Positions 35,570 through 46,744 of a stretch of 64,000 nucleotides of DNA are shown one piece after another. Origin of the DNA: Antedon bifida. Lineage: Eukaryota > Echinodermata > Crinoidea > Comatulida > Antedonidae. A program made the position numbers and the translations under genes. Position 1 is the first letter of the stretch; each line of letters begins with the position of its first letter. Below the pieces are notes generated by a model. That model saw only the letters and a program-made list of their open reading frames with translations. It searched no databases and was not told where the DNA came from. Location of the stretch: positions 9,579,395 through 9,643,394 of the forward strand of contig OY727100.1 in the NCBI GenBank assembly GCA_963402885.1, written 5' to 3'.

Positions 35570-36487
35570 TTTGATGTTGTGCACTGCTCGGTCGTCGCGA
35601 TGTGTTGATATCTGCCGCGTGTTGAGATTCAAGTTCGAGAGCGAGATATGGATTGATTGAATACCGTTTCTAATTGGTCAGTAGTTGCCTCAAGCATGCG
35701 CAAAGGTATTTGTTACGATACATGACAGTTCCAGATGTTTAAATAATATTTTTGTTGAATATGCCATTTTATTGTCACATAGTTATTCGCTTTAACCAAA
35801 AATTGGATCGGAAAAATATTTACATGAAAATATGTAATTTAAAGCAAGAAATAGTCAAATTGGCTGCCAGCCAATGGGGTTTTTTGTTGAATTTAACCGT
35901 TTATTAGGCTATCGCTCTCTGCAAATTTGTGTAAAAATATGCCTATTTTTAATCGATTATAGCTCTCCTGGATGGCTGGTGACCCCTATTTTTTTTTATA
36001 ATAAAGAGTAATGAGTTCTAGATATGAATTCATGTGAAATTTAGACCGTAAGTATGTTTTGACGTCATCATATGGCCATCTGAATTTTAAAAATTGGATT
36101 TTTATCTCTTTTGACACAGTTTGTCACATTTAATAGAGCGCATATCGCGTAAAGGTTATCAATATTTTCTTCCAATTTTCAATAATGTTATTACTCAAAC
36201 CATTCTCCTTCAGACATGTGAACTTTATTTTTAATTTGAAAAGGTCATCATATTCAAACAATTAATTAAACGTGAGTCCAAATCTAGATTGTATTGTATG
36301 GGGATATGATGTTATATACCATGCTATTTATTATAGGAGTTTTTTGAAAAAGAAATGTTAAGCTTTTGATTTTGGAATTATTTCCAGCTTTTTTGTGTGA
36401 ACAATAAAACTTAAAACTCGTTTTGCTATGAAATCTTGTTTAATTCACATTTTGAAATACAAATATCATGAAAGTAAAAAAAAACCA
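35570..36487. other. Spacer with a CpG-rich segment and dispersed repeat
   Basis: Contains the CpG-rich segment at 35580-35650, the left copy of a dispersed repeat (35915-36137), and TTTATT words (for example 36224-36229) that may serve as polyadenylation signals for the minus-strand gene ending at 36488. Confidence 0.5.
35915..36137. repeat. Dispersed repeat flanking the orphan gene pair, left copy
   Basis: Direct repeat of 39178-39425. Shared words include GCAAATTTGTGTAAAAATAT, AATCGATTATAGCTCTCC, GATGGCTGGTGACC, TTTAGACCGTAAGTATGTTT, GACGTCATCATATGGCC and GAGCGCATATCGCGTAA. Noncoding, class unknown. Confidence 0.85.
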
Positions 36488-37492
36488 CTATTGGTTGTCT
36501 GCTGCACCAGCATCCGGGATAGTTCTGCTGTTTCGCCGTCGATGCTTGCGTGCCCATCGCCAGATCCGTCGAAGCCACGGCACACGAATTCGCCAACGGC
36601 GGCGGCGAGGTTGGGCAGTAGTACCTTCCTGTTGATTACTGCCTACTGTTGCGTTATCACCATCGATGGCTGGTGTCGTGGTCTCGTCACGATGTGCCAT
36701 TACATCTCCTTGCTGTTGGTTCGTGGCTCCATCACCAGCACTATGATCCATTACTCTATTCCCATCTTCGCTCCCAACTAACTGATGTCGTCTAGTCAGT
36801 AACGCTTGTGATTCATCATTTTGGCGGGAATTTCCTACTTCTTGAACATCCGCTATACTATTAGCACGATTAAATTTACGCTGCCTGATTTCAACTTTGT
36901 ATTCGCATAGCTGTGCAAATTCTTCCTCCGCTTCGCGTTTTATTTTCATTCTCATTTCTTTTCTCCGAAAATATCTCTCTCTAAAATCGTCATCTGGGAA
37001 AATCTGTAAATTCTTCGCATTTTCATCACGTTTTCTTGATTTCAAACTCATTTCGTATGCGTGTGCACACATCAGACGTCTATTTTCATAATATTGTATT
37101 TTTTCATCTATCGTTCCTCCGGGGAAAGCACCAGCCGGTGGTTCTTGTATATTTGTAACTCGTCGATCGGCTAAATCGACGTAATCGGACATCAGATCAG
37201 TAAACCGTTGAATCTCAGAACGGGCACTTGCTAGCAAGTTTCTGTTTGTTCCAACATTACAATCTTTTGTTGAATTTACTGGAACTTGTTTAGGTCTTCT
37301 AAACGACGGCGGTAATTCGAGAGAGCGCTCTCGGTTGTTCGGTTCATGTCTACGGCGGATCCTAGACTTATGCACAGGACCTTAATAAAAAAAAATTTAA
37401 GATGAGTTGTTGCAAAAATAACACAATGTAATTAAAGTACCATAATATAATAAATTACATAAGTAAATTATCTTACCTTTTGGCATATCCAT
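36488..37492 (-). CDS. Unrecognised 302-aa protein with Arg/Trp-rich C-terminus
   Basis: Two exons: 37492-37477 (ATG, five codons plus one base) and 37380-36488 (TAG), joined by a 96-bp intron. The large exon has no early ATG, so the short first exon supplies the start (MDMPKGPVHKSRIRRRHEP). I do not recognise the family. Seen: a basic N-terminus (about residues 9-45); a mixed-charge helix-prone middle containing PPAGAFPGGTIDEKIQYYEN and a probable coiled coil around RRKEMRMKIKREAEEEFAQL; a low-complexity Gln/Asp/Thr-rich stretch; then about thirty residues dense in Arg and Trp (RRRRWRIRVPWLRRIWRWAR) near the C-terminus. No signal peptide or transmembrane segment. It is divergent from the gene at 37659, 166 bp away. 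Base composition is much less AT-rich than the surroundings, which supports real coding. Confidence 0.75.
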
Positions 37493-37658
37493 TTATTAAT
37501 TCTCTTAGATTTCTAGTTAATAATAGCAGATGTGGTCAGTATAAAACGATATTCTTCGTTTTAGCTGTTCAATTGAATGTTTATTATTGCCGTTTCCATA
37601 GTACAATTTGACCCGCATTCACTAGGAAACGCGCGCGTACCAACACAAATCGGAAAGG
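37493..37658. promoter_or_regulatory. Probable bidirectional promoter of the orphan pair
   Basis: 166 bp between divergent start codons, CpG-containing near the right end (GCGCGCGTAC at 37631-37640). No TATA box. Shared promoter inferred from spacing. Confidence 0.45.
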
Positions 37659-38120
37659 ATGTGCGCGCGAAGCCAAAATGCGCATACAGGAAGTGGGGAA
37701 ACATCGATGGAATACGTCTTGTTGAAGTTGCAAAGCTTCTTCAATAACGAGTTGGAAGCCATGGACAGCATGTGTAGCGAGAAATTGAAGATTCGTATTA
37801 ACAACGGAGCCGTCTGGACATTAAGTTTCAGTCGAGACGACCCATTTACCCTCCTACCACTTCTGATTGGGTTGCCATACATATCAGAGACAGCGAGTGT
37901 TGTGATTGAAGGATCAGATATTGTTTGTCTTTATGACAGCAATGGCAACATTCCAGAGAAGCTGCAAGAGCCTCTAAGATCACACCTGATTACAATGAAC
38001 GATACTCCCCAATCTGTGAAACATCTCTCCTGGCTGTTTATTCGCGACTATTTTGGCCGAAATGACTTGAGTTCGCTTCCACTACCAAAGCAAATCTTTC
38101 GCTATCTTATGTACGAATAA
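37659..38120 (+). CDS. Single-exon protein with SOCS-box-like C-terminus
   Basis: One uninterrupted 153-codon frame ending TAA. The last ~35 residues (VKHLSWLFIRDYFGRNDLSS then LPLPKQIFRYLMYE) follow the SOCS-box pattern of a Leu/Cys-rich helix with an IR motif, then LPLP and a terminal hydrophobic helix, as in ASB and similar adaptors that recruit elongin B/C and a cullin-5 ligase. The usual Cys of the first helix is Trp here. The N-terminal ~110 residues (ELEAMDSMCSEKLKIRINNG, VWTLSFSRDDPF, SDIVCLYDSNG) are not a domain I recognise. An alternative start is Met17 at 37707; Met1 has the better -3 base. AATAAA at 38375. A ubiquitin-ligase adaptor role is a hypothesis. Confidence 0.72.
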   Translation: MCARSQNAHTGSGETSMEYVLLKLQSFFNNELEAMDSMCSEKLKIRINNGAVWTLSFSRDDPFTLLPLLIGLPYISETASVVIEGSDIVCLYDSNGNIPEKLQEPLRSHLITMNDTPQSVKHLSWLFIRDYFGRNDLSSLPLPKQIFRYLMYE

Positions 38121-38383
38121 TGCCTAGTGCGAGACAATACAAAAGAGACAGAGGGAATACATTGCTCAATTTAGATTGAACAGAGTGTTCGTTCAATTTG
38201 AAAGGACCACCTTTCCCGGTTTTTTTTTTCATTATCAACTTCGACAAAACAATGTTTTCATACATTAATGGACAAAATTGCAATCAACAATTTCCTTGCA
38301 ATAATTATTTAGTTTATATAGTATAGGTGGTATCGTGTTCGTTTCAGTGAGTTTAAGGTTGGGGAGTTGGGTCGAATAAAAAA

Positions 38384-38520
38384 CAAGGCCATCAGCCATT
38401 AAGTCGCGTGCTACAATGCATAGTGATACCGGACCGACAGACAGACAGACCGACAGACCGACCGACCGACCGACCGACCGACATAGTGAACTATAGAGTC
38501 GCGTCCACGCGACTAAAAAT
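38384..38520 (-). mobile_element. Short element with AGTCGCG hairpin end and GACC microsatellite
   Basis: Read on the minus strand it starts TTTTTAGTCGCGTGGACGCG (a hairpin), passes through a GGTC/TGTC microsatellite and CCGGTATCACTATGC, and ends CACGCGACTTAATGGC then TGATGGCCTTGTTTT. The same order occurs at 50701-50897 inside a LINE, showing that it moves. No coding capacity. Confidence 0.8.
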
Positions 38521-39177
38521 TGGTATACGAGGTGTCTAACTCATTCTGTACGAGAACCTTGATCACCGCATAGTATTGTTTTCAGAAACAAGACATTGCG
38601 AGGGCCGAGGTTCTTTGGAGTCGCTGGCTACACAATTACAGTAGACTGTTGTGTCGAAATAGGTGTTTGTTTACGTTGAGGAAAAAGTGTATTTTTAGGC
38701 TATCGGTCTCGGTAGAGCGATTTAGGCTATCGCTCTCTGTAGAGAATAGAATATTGTTATTGTCAAAAATTTATTTTTTTCTGCTCATTTTATGTTGTTC
38801 TCGGCGATATCAGTTATGTTGTAAGTTGGCCAGCAGATGCACGTATATATGTAGTTGTGCAACAAACTTTGGTTTAATGAAAATATGGTCGTGTATCAGC
38901 AAAATTTTGAACATTGGTATTTTCGCGCGTACGCGCGCTTTGAAAGTTGAAAATGCTCAAAATCAATTTCAAATCAAAAAATCTCGTGTTGCGGGCGCGC
39001 TTTTGCGTACTTAGCTCGTACGCAGCTTAGACAGACCGTTTTTGCACTTGATTGTTGTTCTGTAGGCCTATACCTTTTATGATAAGTTCCTTTTATTTAT
39101 GATGAATTATGAATGTAAAATAATGACACACGTGTACGTCAAACTTTAAAAATCGCGCGCTTAAAAATGGTTAATTT

Positions 39178-39425
39178 AATGCAAATTTGTGTAAAAATAT
39201 GCCTATTTTGAATCGATTATAGCTCTCCGGGATGGCTGGTGCTGGTGACCCCCTATTTTTGTTTCACTTATTATAAAGAGTAATTGGTTGTAGACATGAA
39301 TTCCTGTGAAATTTAGACCGTAAGTATGTTTTGACGTCATCATATGGCCTTCTGAATTTAAACAATTGTATTTGTTATCTCTTTTGACACAGTTCGTCAC
39401 ATTCAATAGAGCGCATATCGCGTAA
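39178..39425. repeat. Dispersed repeat flanking the orphan gene pair, right copy
   Basis: Direct-orientation partner of 35915-36137, differing by small indels (GGCTGGTGCTGGTGACC instead of GGCTGGTGACC) and scattered substitutions. Confidence 0.85.
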
Positions 39426-40099
39426 TTGACTTTTGTGGACCAGTATATACATTCCAAAGCTTAGTTAGGTAACACGTTTACATAATATTTCAGATAAAGA
39501 AGGTGATTCGTTTGGAAGGTTAAATCGAGTCCAAATCGATCCTCCATAAAATATCACAGTTGAATTTATAAAATGAAAGGCATACTTATAATTCTAGTTT
39601 TGCGAGTCAAGTGTCTCCTATTTTGTTGACGGTGTAGAACCTCTCGACGATCACTAAACATGCCTATATCTCAATGTAGATTATTTTGTAATATAGGCCT
39701 ATAGGGCCTACATGTATGCTGATCAATAGCCTACTATAGTCGATGACGGTGCATGCAACCGGATTTTTAAAAATGATTTGTCCGACGTTATTCTAATGGA
39801 AGTCAGAGTGAAAAAATATTTTAATTACCTTTATCTTTTTTGTTGGACAACACGAAATATGAGGTAGAGGCATTAATGAATCTACTCGGTGTATGGAAGT
39901 GTACTACATCGATGAGTCGCCAACATGACCTATACTATACTAAAGACGATGATGACTTTACATATAATTCAAAACAACTTTTAAAACACGTCCTACTTTC
40001 CAAGTTAGTACACATATATTTGAAAGAATGAAGATATAGAACAGTGTATTGTCAAACAGATCTCGGCGGATGTCTTTGTTTTACAATGTTCTAAAGATT

Positions 40100-40188
40100 T
40101 TCTACACTATCGAACTGACAAATAAAGTGTGATGTGCCCAAATATGGTAATGTCTAGGGACAACTATGGTAGTGATATGACATCACCT
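40100..40188. mobile_element. Mariner-type MITE, left part
   Basis: CTACACTATCGAACTGACAA, AAAGTGTGATGTGCCCAAAT and TAGTGATATGACATCA match the element at 53450-53581, with a ~30-bp insertion. The right arm is missing. Confidence 0.65.
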
Positions 40189-41800
40189 AATAAACTGGGA
40201 TGAGAATAAAGGACAGTGGCCCGTTTTGTACGCAATGAAAAGCTGTAAGAGCTGTAGAGGCCAACTCAATATCTAATACAGTACAGTACTAATATTATTA
40301 ACAATAAATGGATAAGGTTAGACCCTAATGATAGGAATTCGAGTGCATAATTAATAATAGTCATTTATTTCCGGAGGAAACCTGATATATGGTACACGCG
40401 TAAAATTCAGATGTACGATTATTGTAAATCAACAATAAATCAACATAAAGTTAAATGCAAAAAGGCCATGATTTGAACGATCATGTTTTCAACAAAAAAA
40501 AGATCAATTGTGAGAACTGGTATTATTAATTAAATACAAACAATTCCAGACAGTATTAAATATGGCATACTGTACACACCCTAAAGCAGCCAGTAAACAA
40601 CTCTTTATAATTCTTATATTTGTTACAGTTGCTCAATCATGCATATCTACGTTTCACACAGACTCCTCATTTGCTTGCGGTATGGACAAATGTAAACCTG
40701 TGTTTCTGTAGCTTTATTAGGCCTATATTGATTTCCTATTTAAAATTTAAATATTTTTTGCAAAGTGTCTAAAATTTAGCTATTGATAATAAATCACAGA
40801 AGGTTTTGAGAAATTCTAAAAAAAGTTCATCATTCAACGAAACTCAAGGAATTATTTTATATTTTACTTTCTCATGCTCTCCCTGACAACCAGTTTACCA
40901 ACTCATCATGTGACATCATTTGTTGTCAACTCAACTCTCCTTTGTCGTAGAATAGATAATTATTTTTACAATAGATTCTATTCATTTAGAACTTTTAGGA
41001 TTGTACTAAAAATACAAAATCTCACCACATTATATCTAACCTTCTAATGGGAAAAAATACCAAATTAAACACAGAGTTCAAATCAAATGTTGATCAGCAA
41101 ATACTTGCTTTGCTAGCTATTAGCACAGGAATAACATGATGAACTAAATCCTCCGGTCTGTCCCACCCTAGTGGTCTATTCACACTCTATAATTATGAAG
41201 ATTAAGCTTTTGCAGCGTCCACCATTATAAATAGCAGCGAAACAGCTAAATATTCATACTCGATTCTAACGATTTCGTTACAAACTGTTAAAGACTGGGG
41301 AGAACATCCAGTATGCAAGAGTATATTTTATTGTTGATGCATGACTTTCGTATCGCAAGTGCCATACACTAATACTGTACCTTGAGCTTCTGTAAGTAAT
41401 GAAAGTTCAGGGTCGTAAGAGGTGGCTTCCACTAATCATTTCCTAGTTCAGACCTATGGAGTTGTACATTGCATGTGATATGAAACCTGTAACTTGTAGT
41501 TCTTAACAGGCCCTAAAAATTGTTCATACTTTTTTAATGCAGCCACCATTTCATACATCAAGTGTGAATAATAAATGTGTTCCTCTAAATGTGTCAACTA
41601 CATTACTAGGAATATTTACATATCAAATATTTATATCATAATAAAAAAAGAAACAATCACAACTAATTATAATTAGATAGCTAATATATAATTATGATCC
41701 CATTGGTACAGACAAAAGATAAATATCTATCATACGAAACCAATGTGGCATTTGTGAGATATTAGTTTGTAGTGATTTATATATGAAATGTTTTAAATGC

Positions 41801-44800
41801 CTATGATGCCCAGGCTGCCAACTCAGCCATATCATCCTCATCTTCAACCACTTTCTTTGATTTTTCTGAGGATTAAAAAAAAGAGGAAATAATGATAAAA
41901 GAACATATAATAGTAAGTTACCAGGATAGTCTAGGTTATACACTTGACTGGCCTTTATAACGGGTTTTTTTAATCAATAATGAATAAGAGAGCAGTGTGC
42001 TGTGGAATTTGTACAGGCTCAACTACTGTCTGCTTGAATCCACAAAAACAAATGTAACCCTGCAATATCACTGTCTATTCTCATCAATAATTAATAAGGA
42101 GTTTTCGATTTGCGATGACCTAACTACTGGGCCAGGTGAATCTATGTGTCGTTGGTCGTCTGGACCTAAAAATCATCAAAATTGTGTCTAGGTTGGTAGA
42201 GAGGACACGCAATATTCCCATATACATAGGTGTTGGAAATCAAAAGCACCCTATTAATACGACACAAAACTCAAGAGATATTACGCATTAAACAAATTCA
42301 TACTACTCAAATGTGTATATTTTTCTACCACAAGGACCAAAACCAGATATTGTAACTACTCCCTGGATAATTACTCCCCAAACTACCCCTTAGGAATGCT
42401 ACCTTCATGTGGTAGTATAGTCTTCAGGTGGAGAGTGATAATTATTGGCCTAGAATCAAAGGGGATATAATTAGCCTAGAATAACATGATCAGTGATACA
42501 ATTGGTTTAATAAACATTATTGTAACCCCACTTGCCCTCTGCCTCTTCTCTATACAATTACTAAAATAAATAAAACTTACGAGGTTGTGGTACTTCTGAA
42601 GGTACGTCAGGTAACCTATCAGTTACTGATGGTCCAACATCTAATAACTTTTCATCTAATTCTTCTTGTTCAAGTTCTTCTAATTCAGCTAATAAGTCAT
42701 CCTAAAAAAGAATTTATAACATTAAGTAATTACTGTAAAGAAATAAGTTAACTGAGCGATCAGAAACTGAGGGAAATACCTGACAAAATAATAATAATAA
42801 TTCGGCAGCAATATATCGATTGTCCTGAAAATGTTCTGTTGGTAAATAACCAATTACCAAAATTACTTCATTTTTTACAAAGTAATTAACTAAACTTTTT
42901 TAGTATAATAGTAAACTAATTAATTACCAAAGTTTGTTTACTTGCTTAGTTGGGCAAGTCTATCTAATTAGATTTTGTAGCAAAGTCAGTGAATGAAAAG
43001 TAAATTTTGAGCCCTGATACACAATAAAGTCTAATCATGAACAACATTTTGATTTTCCAGTAATGGTCAGAAATTGTATTTATTTTTATACTGGGTGAAC
43101 TCTTCAGTATATGACTGCAAACCGAGAGACCATCCCCTAATATTTAAAAAATAGTTTACAAAGTGTGTATGTACTCTGGACAAACAGTTATATGTCCCAG
43201 GATGAGGCAATGAGAGTACAATACCTTGCCTAAGGATACAAGCAATATGGCCTAGACAGGTCTGGAACCCATGCCTCTCGCATGATAATCCGATATCCTT
43301 TACAGATACTCCAGACTGCTCTATGTGAAGGAATAAGATAACATGTTTTTGTTATCAGACCTACCTCATCAACGTCATCATATTGAGACGGACTAGAAAT
43401 TGCTTCACCAATTTCATTACTCAATTCCATCTGTTCAGAAATATCATCCATCATATCGTGAACTTGATCCACATCTCTGCAGAGAAAAATGAAAACAAAT
43501 GAAAAAACACATAAAATGTGTGTCAAATGGCTGCTCTATCAACAAGGTTTTAAACATACTTTTCAAGAAATCTAGGTCTAGGCTATTTTTATTTATTTAT
43601 TTTATTTTAACCATATTTAATGAGGGTGATCCATCTAGCATTTGCTGATCATTTGGGACCCTCAGAACAGATACAATATACAAAAAACAACAAGAACAGA
43701 AAAGTAAAAGAAAAACCAAAAAAATAAAATTAATTACATACGACTAAAAATCCGAATAAGAAAATTTGAAAAATAGAAAATAACTGAAATGTTAAATTAA
43801 GCAAAATATTAAATATATATAATAAATATAAATAAAAATTTAGATCTACTATTTTACAATTAAAATCTGGAAAAGGATTACATAGTTTTGAGAAAAGTCA
43901 TAAGTCTAGTTTTGAAAGAGGAAAAGGATAAGGAATTGCGAATAGATAGAGGAAGATCATTGTAGAAATGAGGGGCCTTGTAACTGAAAGAGAGTTTGAA
44001 AATTTCAAGAGTAGGTTTAGGAATGTGAAGATTTCCTTTTGAGATTTGACGAGTGGTCATTCTCCCATTGGCCGTAATTTTAGTGAGGAGATGGCATAAG
44101 CCTTGAGGAGCAAGAAGATTTAGGGTTTTGAAAGTAAGACAACCAAGTTGGTAGTGGAGTCTTTTCTGAAGAGGAATGGTATGGGCTAGTCTAAAGTGAT
44201 CATCAGAGAGGTGTGACATAGGATTAAGTTTGAGAATAATGCGTAGGGCTCTGTTTTGGATTTTTTGTAGTTTACTAGAGAGGTTAGTATTAGAGTTAGA
44301 ACCCCAGACTGAGCAGCAGTAATCAAAGCGGGAAAGAAATAAAGCATTATAGAGGAGAAGACATGTAAACTGGTTGACAAATTTAGAGGTGCGAGCAAGA
44401 AGGAAGTTAGTTGAGTTTAGTTTTTTACATAAAGCAGAAGTGTGCGATTTCCATGTAAGAGTGTTATCAATTATAATTCCAAGGTGTTTGTAAGATGTGA
44501 CTGAGCTGATAGGAGTATTTTCAATGTTGAGATTTATGCTATTAGTAGTTGTTTTTAGTTTGTGTGAGGAACCAATTAACATAGATTTAGTTTTTTGGAC
44601 ATTTTTTTTACATTAGGCTAGGGCTAGTGTAAAACTTACAAGGACTTGTGTGCTGACTTCAGAGCTTTTGCTGCATATGTCATTGTATTCAATACTTCTG
44701 AGTTTGTGTTGGCATTTTCTAGTGCTTCTCTTTGGAACTCAATTGTAGATAATGTACCATCAATTTGCTGAAGTTGTTTCTCTAGACGTTTCTTTCTTTT

Positions 44801-45549
44801 TAATGCATTCAGGGCAGCTAAAAGACAACAAAAAACTTCCTCTAGCTCAATTTTCAACAAAAATAAAAAATTGTATTTGTATGTAACATAATATTTAATG
44901 ACAATATTGTACAATGTTAATTAATTGTACGTTTTATACATTTTTACTTATTAGGTTTATTCCAAAAAAAGTGTTATTTTGTGGCGTTGAAGTAATGAAA
45001 AATATGAATATTTTATTTTGATAACAATATATAGGCAGGGAGATGTAAAATAAACATTACAAAATAACATCTCCCTGATATAGGCTAGGCCTATATTATA
45101 TAGTATATATAATTATAATTTTACCACTCTATCTAGAGCATGTTTAATATTTGTACTTGATATCACTTTATATCATAAAACAGTTTGTAGGTACTGTAAC
45201 ACAATCATTGTTATGTAACAATATGGACCAAACGTCCAACTAATCACACTTCCGGCAAAAATGTAATAATTTGCCCAGGCAACATTGACTTGAACATAGG
45301 CCTAGCTAATAAGTCTAGGAAATAAACTAACGTATAAATGTGTATACGAATACGAATGTAACATAATATACCTCTTTTGTCTTTTGTTCCTTTTTCTTTC
45401 GCTATTTTTAGTTCTTGATTAATTTTCTTCTCGAGAAATACTTGTTTTTTGGTTAACATTTCCTCTGTCTGACGCAGTTTTTGTATCGCATCTCCGGTGC
45501 TAGGCAAGGCCTCCTTTTTCTTTCCTCCGAAGAATTTGGTAAAACTCAT
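41801..45549 (-). CDS. CHMP4B: CHMP4 / Snf7, core ESCRT-III subunit
   Basis: Polymerising ESCRT-III subunit that drives membrane constriction in multivesicular body formation, cytokinesis and repair. Five exons in phase: 45549-45372, 44817-44640, 43476-43365, 42701-42581, 41865-41801 (TAG); 217 aa (human CHMP4B 224). Seen: N-terminal MSFTKFFGGKKK, basic helix 1 with LRQTEEMLTKKQVFLEKKI, the near-invariant block QQIDGTLSTIEFQREALENA, YAAKALKSAH, helix 4-5 acidic region DVDQVHDMMDDISEQ, ELEELEQEELDEKLL, and the C-terminal acidic helix DDMAELAAWAS, which corresponds to the ALIX Bro1-binding motif of CHMP4 proteins. The A/B/C paralogue label is nominal for an invertebrate. Intron 2 carries a LINE fragment and a tRNA-like SINE fragment. 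CCAAT (as ATTGG) lies near 45775 upstream. Confidence 0.95.
43200..43325 (-). mobile_element. tRNA-derived SINE fragment in CHMP4 intron 2
   Basis: Minus strand contains ATGCGAGAGGCATGGGTTCC followed by AGACCTG, a B-box-like region, then CTTGTATCCTTAGGCAAGG, a block also found in the SINE near 63.6 kb. Both boundaries are uncertain. Confidence 0.5.
43578..44609 (-). mobile_element. 5'-truncated LINE (reverse transcriptase C-terminus) in CHMP4 intron 2
   Basis: An open frame of 234 codons (44582-43878) plus a few upstream in-frame residues encode the thumb and C-terminal region of a non-LTR reverse transcriptase: MLIGSS, TSYKHLGIIIDNTLTW, LLYNALFLSRFDYCCSVWGS, LQKIQNRALRII, MTTRQISKGN, ending FKTRLMTFLKTM. 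The catalytic domain is missing. A 3' UTR and AAATA-type tail end near 43578. The intact frame suggests a fairly young insertion. Transcribed in the same direction as CHMP4. Confidence 0.88.
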
Positions 45550-46539
45550 GATTGTCTACTAGTACCTGTATAACTGTTTAAGTACTCAAGTTTAAATTGT
45601 TAATAATATTATTTTGGGAAACTCCAAACAATTCTCAAAATAAGTTGTCAAAATCACATGAACAAAAATCACTTTCACCTGCAACAAAAATAAATAACGA
45701 TGACGTCAACTAGGTCAATTAAGGGTCACATATAGAGGGCGGTATGTTATTAACTGTTTGGTGCACGAATCTGATTGGTCAATTATAATAATCCAGCCCA
45801 GCAGCCAGGACTAAATAGTAGTGCTATGTTTAAATATGGTAGTGATATGACATCATCATGTCCATATGGGCACATCACTTTTTTGTCACATAAAGTTTGA
45901 TAGTCTAGACACTAGAATCAAAGCTCAAAAAAGGTCAACACCATCGAATATTGCTGCAGCAATTGACCAATCAGAGTATACATTCGAAGAAAAAAATGAA
46001 GAAATAGGAAAAATTGGAGAGATAGTAGAAAGTATACCAGGGTTAGGAAATTTTGCCAATTTCACCAAGAGTAATCTTAAGTGACAAAATACGTTTTGCA
46101 TGGTGGTGTTTATTCAAAACGGACTGTTTATTCGAATAAATACGATAATATAAATCTGATTTTTTGACAGTAATAACACATAACACAGGATGTTTCTATT
46201 ATAGGAAAAAAAATTTTAAATTGGAACAAAATACATGAAACTATATAGTTCCTTTTACTGTCGTAGCATATGGTGTATGGTCCACTATCATCAAGAAGAT
46301 CGGACATTCATCATTGAAAGGATAAGTCATGTTTTTCATTGAATTGGCAGTTTCAAATGGACGTTTACAATGTTTCAATACAATCTATAAAAGATACAGT
46401 TCTAGTAAAGTTTACACCATTGTTAGGTTAAGGCTTTATAATGTATAGGTTGCCGGTGTTCTAACATGTAAAACGTTTTCAATTCAGTTCAAAACTCATT
46501 TATAATGAGTGTATTGATTATGATTATTGTTAAGTATCC
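45550..46539. other. CHMP4 upstream region and spacer
   Basis: Contains the presumed CHMP4 promoter (CCAAT word near 45775), the right half of a mariner-type MITE (45831-45913), and a 72-codon open frame (45866-46084) that starts inside the MITE and has no recognised homology. Confidence 0.5.
45831..45913. mobile_element. Mariner-type MITE, right part
   Basis: TAGTGATATGACATCATCAT, GTCCATATGGGCACA and GTCACATAAAGTTTGATAGT match the right half of 53450-53581. The left arm is lost. Confidence 0.65.
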
Positions 46540-46735
46540 TGTCAGCAAAATGTAACCTGTGGATCTATTGTCTGTCGATCAATTGTATGTCGGCCAACCA
46601 TATAAATGGCAGAAAAGTGCCTTGTCGGCCAATTGTCAGTAGGCAAAATGTTCTGTCGGTCAATTGTCTGTCGGCAAAATGGTTTTCAACGAAATTTCCT
46701 GTCGGCGAAATGCCCTGATGGCAAAATGTCTGGTC
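46540..46735. repeat. TGTCGGC minisatellite
   Basis: About eight degenerate ~24-bp units alternating TGTCGGCCAATTGTC and TGTCGGCAAAATG. Borders the large satellite array. Confidence 0.75.
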
Positions 46736-46744
46736 GGTGAATAG

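Larger units (their letters stand above)
38121..41800. other. Spacer between the SOCS-box-like gene and CHMP4
   Basis: Holds a short mobile element (38384-38520), CpG-rich DNA near 38.9-39.0 kb, the right copy of the flanking repeat (39178-39425) and half a mariner-type MITE (40100-40188). An open frame at 38649-39014 looks like chance repeat DNA. The right end probably includes the CHMP4 3' UTR. Confidence 0.5.

Noticed and set aside
38649..39014. 121-codon open frame on the plus strand
   Set aside because: Cys/Leu/Arg-rich with no domain, lying in repeat-derived DNA between two dispersed repeats; no splice or promoter support.
45866..46084. 72-codon open frame near the CHMP4 promoter
   Set aside because: It begins inside a MITE fragment; the later part (EEKNEEIGKIGEIVESIPGL) is suggestive, but there is no homology or gene structure to support it.
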